From positions 3,611,001-3,675,000 of the forward strand of contig NZ_CP088247.1 in the NCBI RefSeq assembly GCF_021117295.1: a stretch of DNA of 64,000 nt, given 5' to 3'. Below the pieces are notes generated by a model. That model saw only the letters and a list, made by a program, of their open reading frames with translations. It made no database searches and was not told where the DNA came from. Both the position numbers and the translations under genes were made by a program. Origin of the DNA: Methylorubrum sp. B1-46 (GTDB lineage Bacteria > Pseudomonadota > Alphaproteobacteria > Rhizobiales > Beijerinckiaceae). Shown piece by piece: positions 60,075 to 64,000 of the stretch (positions are counted from its first letter, which is position 1; every line of letters starts with the position of its first letter).

Positions 60075-61028
60075 GTGCTGCGCCTCGCGCTGATCCTGCG
60101 GCGGAACCTGCCCCGGCTGGCGGGCCTCGCGACCATCCCGCTGATCCGGGCGGTGTTCCTCCTCGCGCGGATGCTCGGCACCGACCGGGCGAGTGCGGCC
60201 GGCGGCCGACTCGCGCGTCTCGTCGGCCCGTTCCTGCCCTCGCACCGCACGGCGATGGCCAACCTCCGCGCAGCCTATCCGAAGGAGGACGAGGCGCGCC
60301 TGCGGGCGATCGCAGGGGAGGCCTGGGAGAATCTCGGGCGCACCGGCGCGGAATACGCCCATCTCGACACGATCTTCGACTTCGATCCCGAGAACCTCGC
60401 CACCCAGCGCATGGAGGTGCGCGGGCTGGAGCAGTTCTTCGCGATCCGCGACGACGGGCAGCCGGGGCTGATCTTCTCCGCCCACCTCGCCAACTGGGAA
60501 TTGCCGGCGATCTGCGCGGAAAAATTCGGGCTGGAGACCACCGCGGTGTTCCGGCCGCCGAACAATCCGGCCGCCGCCCAACTGGTGCAGGAGGTGCGCC
60601 GCAAGACCATGGGGGGCTTGGCCGCCTCCGGGCCCGGTGCCGTCTTCGCCATGCAGGGCGTGGTGGAGCGCGGCGGCCATCTCGGCCAGCTCATCGACCA
60701 GCACTTCACCCGCGGCGTGGTGGTTCAGTTCTTCGGCCGCCCGGTTCTCGCCAACCCGCTGCTCGGCAAGCTCGCCCGGCACCACGATTGCCCGGTCCAC
60801 GGCGCGCGGGTGGTGCGCAAGCCGGGCGGGCGCTTCCTGCTCGAACTGACGCCGCCCCTCGACCTGCCCCGCGGCCCCGACGGGCTCATCGACGTTCAAG
60901 GCGCGATGCAGGCGATGACGCGCGTGGTCGAGGGATGGGTGCGCGAGCATCCCGGCCAGTGGCTGTGGATGCACCGCCGCTGGCGGCCCAACATGCTGCC
61001 GAAAGGGACACCGACGCACACCGCCTGA
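60075..61028 (+). CDS. Lipid A biosynthesis lauroyl/myristoyl-type acyltransferase (HtrB/LpxL family)
   Basis: A 317-residue inner-membrane-associated acyltransferase from GTG 60075; the start is uncertain because no ribosome-binding site is clear. The catalytic HX4E motif is HLANWE (His137, Glu142). The N-terminal amphipathic helix region (LARMLGTDRASAAGGRLARL) and the C-terminal WVREHPGQWLWMHRRWRPNM are typical of LpxL/LpxM. It adds secondary acyl chains to lipid A in the cytoplasmic leaflet. The gene stands alone; a family 1 palindrome follows it. Confidence 0.88.
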   Translation: MLRLALILRRNLPRLAGLATIPLIRAVFLLARMLGTDRASAAGGRLARLVGPFLPSHRTAMANLRAAYPKEDEARLRAIAGEAWENLGRTGAEYAHLDTIFDFDPENLATQRMEVRGLEQFFAIRDDGQPGLIFSAHLANWELPAICAEKFGLETTAVFRPPNNPAAAQLVQEVRRKTMGGLAASGPGAVFAMQGVVERGGHLGQLIDQHFTRGVVVQFFGRPVLANPLLGKLARHHDCPVHGARVVRKPGGRFLLELTPPLDLPRGPDGLIDVQGAMQAMTRVVEGWVREHPGQWLWMHRRWRPNMLPKGTPTHTA

Positions 61029-61092
61029 CAGCGCGCCATTCCATCGTTCAGAGGGGGCGGCGCGGCGGCGACGCCCCAGCTTTCCGCTCTCT

Positions 61093-61185
61093 CCGCCATC
61101 GCGAGCGTCAGCGAAGCGATCCAAGGCGCGACTTCTCCGGAAGAGTGACGCTCTGGATTGCTTCGGTTTCGCCTCGCAAGGACGG
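61093..61185. repeat. Palindromic repeat family 1, diverged full copy
   Basis: About 93 bp, starting CCGCCATCGCGAGCGTCAGC and ending CGCCTCGCAAGGACGG, centre TTCTCCGGAAGAG. It matches the full element at 16832-16926 with scattered changes. It lies between the convergent ends of the lipid A acyltransferase and aminopeptidase genes. Confidence 0.85.
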
Positions 61186-61197
61186 ACTTGAATCGGA

Positions 61198-62457
61198 TCA
61201 GTCGGCCCACTCGCCGCGGCGCATCACCGGCACGGCCTCGCCGGACGCCGTGATCCCGTCCACGTCGATCTCGGCCGAGCCGATCATCCAGTCGATATGG
61301 ATCAGGCTGCGGTTGGCGCCGCGGTCGGCGAGGTCCGCTTCGCTCAGGCCCTCGCCGCCGTTGCGGAAGCATTTCGAGTAGGCCTGTCCGAGCGCGATGT
61401 GGCTCGCGGCGTTCTCGTCGTAGAGCGTATTGTAGAACAGGAGGCCCGAGGCCGAGATCGCCGAAGAGGCGGGCACCAGCGCCACCTCGCCGAGACGGGC
61501 CGCGCCCTCATCGGTGTCGAGCACCTTGGCGAGCACGTCGCTGCCGGTGCGCGCATGCGCCTCGACGATCCGCCCCTCCGAGAAGCGCACGCGGATCTCG
61601 TCGATCAGGGTCCCCTGGTAGGAGAGCGGCTTGGTGCTGGCGACAGTGCCCTCCACCCGCAGGCGGTGCGGCGTGGTGAACACCTCCTCCGTCGGGATGT
61701 TGGCGTTGCAGACGACGCCGTTCTTGGCGGTCGTGGCACCGCCGCACCATTCGTGATCGTCGGCGAGGCCGACCGTCAGGTCCGTGCCGGGGCCGCGGAA
61801 GTGCAGGGCCGAGAAGCGGGACCCGTTGAGCCGCTCGGTGCGGCGGGCGAGGTCGCGGTTGTGCGCGCCCCAGGCGGCAATCGGATCAGGCCCGTCAATG
61901 CGCGAGGCGGAGAACACGGCGTCCCACAGCCGGGCGACCGCCTCGTCCTCGGGCAGGTCGGGAAAGACCGTGCGGGCCCAGGGCTTCGTCGCCGCCGAGA
62001 CGATGGTCCAGTTGGTGGAGAAGCCCGCGATCAGTTCCAGGGCCGGCACGTAGGCCTGGGAGCGCGAGCGATTGGCGCGGGCGACCTTGGCCGGATCCTG
62101 ACCCGCCAGCAGGGACGGGTCGTCGCCGGAGATGGCGAGGCGGGCCGCGCCGCTGCGGTAGGCGTCGGCCATGCCGGCGTAGAGCCAGCCGGCGGCCTTG
62201 TCGAAGGCCTCGTCGGATGCGTGGGCGAAGCGGGCGAGGGTGGCGGCGTCGTCCGCGTAGAAGGTGGTGACCAGCGCGGCGCCGGCCTTGTAGGCGTGTT
62301 CGGTGATGGCGCGGGCGAGCGGCACCGCTTCGAGGGGTGCCGTCATCACCAATTCCTGTCCCGGCCGCAGCCCGAGGCCGACCCGCACGGCGACCTCCGC
62401 CAGCCGGTCGAGGCGCTCGGTGAAGGGGAGGGCGGCCGTTCCCGGCATCTGGCTCAT
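61198..62457 (-). CDS. M29 family aminopeptidase (aminopeptidase T/II type)
   Basis: A 419-residue cytoplasmic metallo-aminopeptidase, normal length for the family. Conserved blocks: ANIPTEEVFTTPHRLRVEGT with metal-binding Glu, RTGSDVLAKVLDTDEGAARL, a FYNTLYDENAASHIALGQAY block carrying Glu and His ligands, and SLIHIDWMIGSAEIDVDG. These bind two metal ions (Co2+/Zn2+). It removes N-terminal residues from peptides. ATG 62457 is the start. It is followed on the minus strand by a family 1 palindrome and converges on the lipid A acyltransferase gene. Confidence 0.92.
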   Translation of the reverse strand: MSQMPGTAALPFTERLDRLAEVAVRVGLGLRPGQELVMTAPLEAVPLARAITEHAYKAGAALVTTFYADDAATLARFAHASDEAFDKAAGWLYAGMADAYRSGAARLAISGDDPSLLAGQDPAKVARANRSRSQAYVPALELIAGFSTNWTIVSAATKPWARTVFPDLPEDEAVARLWDAVFSASRIDGPDPIAAWGAHNRDLARRTERLNGSRFSALHFRGPGTDLTVGLADDHEWCGGATTAKNGVVCNANIPTEEVFTTPHRLRVEGTVASTKPLSYQGTLIDEIRVRFSEGRIVEAHARTGSDVLAKVLDTDEGAARLGEVALVPASSAISASGLLFYNTLYDENAASHIALGQAYSKCFRNGGEGLSEADLADRGANRSLIHIDWMIGSAEIDVDGITASGEAVPVMRRGEWAD

Positions 62458-62529
62458 GGGGCGATCCTCACGCTATTTTGCCGCGCGCGATCCCCCGGCT
62501 CAGATGCGGGCATCAGACCCTCACGCGGC

Positions 62530-62823
62530 TCAGGCCGCGCGCGACCACGTGATCTCGCCCAGATTCTCGCGGAAGGCAAAGCGCAGGAGGTGGTCGGAGA
62601 CGACATTCTCCAGCCGTGTCAGGCCGGCGGGGTCGGGCGTGGCAACCTGCATCAGCAGAGCCTCGGAACTCGCCTCGAAGGTGCAGATGCGGTCCTCGCC
62701 GAACGGAACGCGGCCCTTGTCGCCGCTCTCCTCGACGGGGAACTTGTGGCTCCAGTGGCGGCAGAGCTGCTTGAGGTAGCGGCTCGCTTCCGCAGTCGGC
62801 ACCCGGGCCTGAGAGATGGGCAT
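62530..62823 (-). CDS. DUF2218 family protein
   Basis: A 97-residue protein from ATG 62823, with AAGGAG seven bases upstream; a TTG one codon earlier is not used. It matches DUF2218: YLKQLCRHWSHKFPVEESGD, KGRVPFGEDRICTFEASSEA, LRFAFRENLGEITWSR. Members are small, soluble and often found near iron or siderophore genes, with no known reaction. It lies 72 bp before the aminopeptidase gene on the same strand and could be co-transcribed. Confidence 0.85.
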   Translation of the reverse strand: MPISQARVPTAEASRYLKQLCRHWSHKFPVEESGDKGRVPFGEDRICTFEASSEALLMQVATPDPAGLTRLENVVSDHLLRFAFRENLGEITWSRAA

Positions 62824-63235
62824 CAATGGTCTCCTTCAAAGTCGGTGCGGGCGGGGACGCACGTAGGGCACGCGGCGAAAACCGCCCCGGATGCGCGTCT
62901 CCTGCCCGCCGCTGCGGTGCATCGCTCTGCGAAGAAGCGGCGCCGCAATGCAACATGTGGGATGAGGGCCTAAAATCGTCATGCGACGAAACCGAGGCGG
63001 CTCCCCTCACACCCGGTCGCCGCAGAGGGTGATTGTCCGGGCGAAAGGGTTAATGATCTCATCATCCGGGGCTCGAATCCGGTTGTGCACAAGGCCGCTT
63101 CCCATCCCTTGGGCCAGCATCATGCCGCGTTCTTGTGCGCTGCACAACAACCACCGGAGGACGGTTCGCGTTCCCATGTGCGCGCCGTCACAAGAGCCCG
63201 TCACACGCGCCGTCGCAGGAATGCCGGGCGGATCC
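62824..63235. promoter_or_regulatory. Spacer upstream of the DUF2218 gene with two related palindromes
   Basis: 412 bp without a credible gene. TTGTGCACAA at 63083-63092 and TTGTGC-GCT-GCACAA at 63133-63147 are two palindromes built from the same half-site, about 53 bp apart. Such pairs can be operators of a dimeric repressor, for example of the GntR kind. They lie upstream of the DUF2218 gene and downstream of the oxidase gene. Confidence 0.35.
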
Positions 63236-64000
63236 TCACACCGGGAGGGCCGGGGGCGGATCCTCGGACAGGGCCACGACCTTGCCGGGATTGAGCAGGT
63301 CGTGCGGATCGAGAGTGCGCTTGAGCCGCTGCATCAGGTCGAGGCCGACAGGATCGGCGGTGCGGGCGAGTTCGTCGCGCTTGATCAGGCCGATGCCGTG
63401 CTCGGCGGCGATGGAGCCGTCCATCCGCTCGACGATGCCGTGGACGATGGCGTTGAAGCGGCTCCACTGGCTCAGAAACGCAGCCTTCTCCATGCCGACG
63501 GGCTGGGTCAGGTTGAAGTGGATGTTGCCGTCGCCGAAATGGCCGAACGGACAGGGGCGCAGGCCCGGCATCGCCGCCTCGCAGGCCGCACTCGCCTCTT
63601 CCAGGAAATCGGCCAGCCGCGAGAGCGGCAGCGAGACGTCGTGCTTGATCGAGCCGCCCTCCGCCTTCTGCACCTCGGGCAGCAATTCGCGTAAGCGCCA
63701 CAGGGCGGCATCCTGCGCGGCGCTGCCGCCGATCACGGCATCCTCCACCAGCCCCGCCTCCATCGCCTGCGCCAGTTGCGCCTCCATCTCGGCACGCGTG
63801 TCGGCGCCGGGACGGGGCGAGGACAATTCGACGAGAGCATAGGCCGCATGAGTGCCGGCGAGCGGCGGGCGCACGTCGATGCCGTGCTTCAGGACGATCT
63901 CCAGGCCGAAGCGGGGCATATACTCGAAGGCGGTCAGCCCCCGGTCGGCGCCGGCCCGCAGCCGGGCGAACAGGGCGAGCGCTGCCCGTGCCGAGGGCAG
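63236..64000 (-). CDS. FAD-linked oxidase C-terminal domain protein (hydroxyacid dehydrogenase type), 5' end outside the window
   Basis: 254 visible residues, open to the window edge; family members are about 460-480, so half is missing. The C-terminal FAD-oxidase motifs are PFGHFGDGNIHFNLTQP (metal-binding His residues), AAEHGIGLIKRDELA and MQRLKRTLDPHDLLNPGKV. These occur in D-lactate, D-2-hydroxyglutarate and glycolate (GlcD) dehydrogenases. The substrate cannot be assigned from this part. ATG 63919 is internal and not the true start. Confidence 0.88.
   Translation of the reverse strand: MPSARAALALFARLRAGADRGLTAFEYMPRFGLEIVLKHGIDVRPPLAGTHAAYALVELSSPRPGADTRAEMEAQLAQAMEAGLVEDAVIGGSAAQDAALWRLRELLPEVQKAEGGSIKHDVSLPLSRLADFLEEASAACEAAMPGLRPCPFGHFGDGNIHFNLTQPVGMEKAAFLSQWSRFNAIVHGIVERMDGSIAAEHGIGLIKRDELARTADPVGLDLMQRLKRTLDPHDLLNPGKVVALSEDPPPALPV

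Noticed and set aside
1..64000. CRISPR arrays, prophage or conjugative element genes
   Set aside because: No regularly spaced direct repeats, integrase, phage structural or transfer genes were seen. The only mobile-element relative is the recombinase-like protein at 8931-9746.

Overview
The window is high-GC alphaproteobacterial DNA. A hopanoid side-chain cluster (hpnL, hpnM, hpnI, hpnJ, hpnK, hpnN, hpnH, hpnG), a set of carotenoid desaturase, glycosyltransferase and acyltransferase genes, the poly-3-hydroxybutyrate genes phaR/phaA/phaB and many small Methylobacteriaceae-like proteins point to Methylobacterium or Methylorubrum (extorquens group). This is inferred from gene content, not from a database match. 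I see no rRNA, tRNA, CRISPR array, prophage or intact insertion sequence. The window looks like core chromosome.

Layout. 1-9.8 kb: the end of an alpha-E/transglutaminase module, a Bcr/CflA-type efflux pump, a secreted small protein, a class C beta-lactamase-fold hydrolase, an AldB-type aldehyde dehydrogenase, a ModE-like regulator and a recombinase-like protein that seems to lack its catalytic serine. 10.1-13.2 kb: a translationally coupled acyl carrier protein, acyl-CoA ligase and PLP decarboxylase, the triad usually called exosortase-A associated, with no exosortase in view. 13.6-16.8 kb: DoxX protein, DHA2 efflux pump and DUF3313 lipoprotein. 16.9-29.7 kb: a long minus-strand run with adenine deaminase, rlmE, ppx/gppA, then carotenoid genes (glycosyltransferase, acyltransferase, desaturase/oxidase), a glutamine amidotransferase, an ABC exporter, a DUF2141 protein and a second desaturase/oxidase.

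30-38.3 kb holds a Suppressor-of-fused protein, a HerA-like ATPase, a SpoU RNA methylase, a MaoC protein, a CDF-like membrane protein, a metallophosphoesterase, a hydrolase-fold protein without its nucleophile, a glutathione transferase and small proteins. 38.5-51.8 kb is the hopanoid region. hpnL-M-I-J-K lie on the plus strand. They are preceded, on the opposite strand and divergent, by a clear arginine:glycine-amidinotransferase homologue with all three catalytic residues. hpnN and hpnH diverge from a 772-bp gene-free region, and hpnG converges on hpnH. HpnH/HpnG build the C35 side chain, HpnI/HpnK/HpnJ make the aminocyclitol ether head group, and HpnN/HpnL/HpnM probably handle transport. 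The amidinotransferase is the natural candidate to turn the free amine into a guanidine. This is the most exciting hypothesis in the window.

51.8-64 kb: a Wza-like export lipoprotein, gluconokinase plus HAD phosphatase, a lytic transglycosylase, rpmF, phaR divergent from phaA-phaB, a lipid A-type acyltransferase, an M29 aminopeptidase, a DUF2218 protein and a truncated FAD-linked oxidase. Three families of dispersed palindromic repeats, mostly at gene 3' ends, run through the window.
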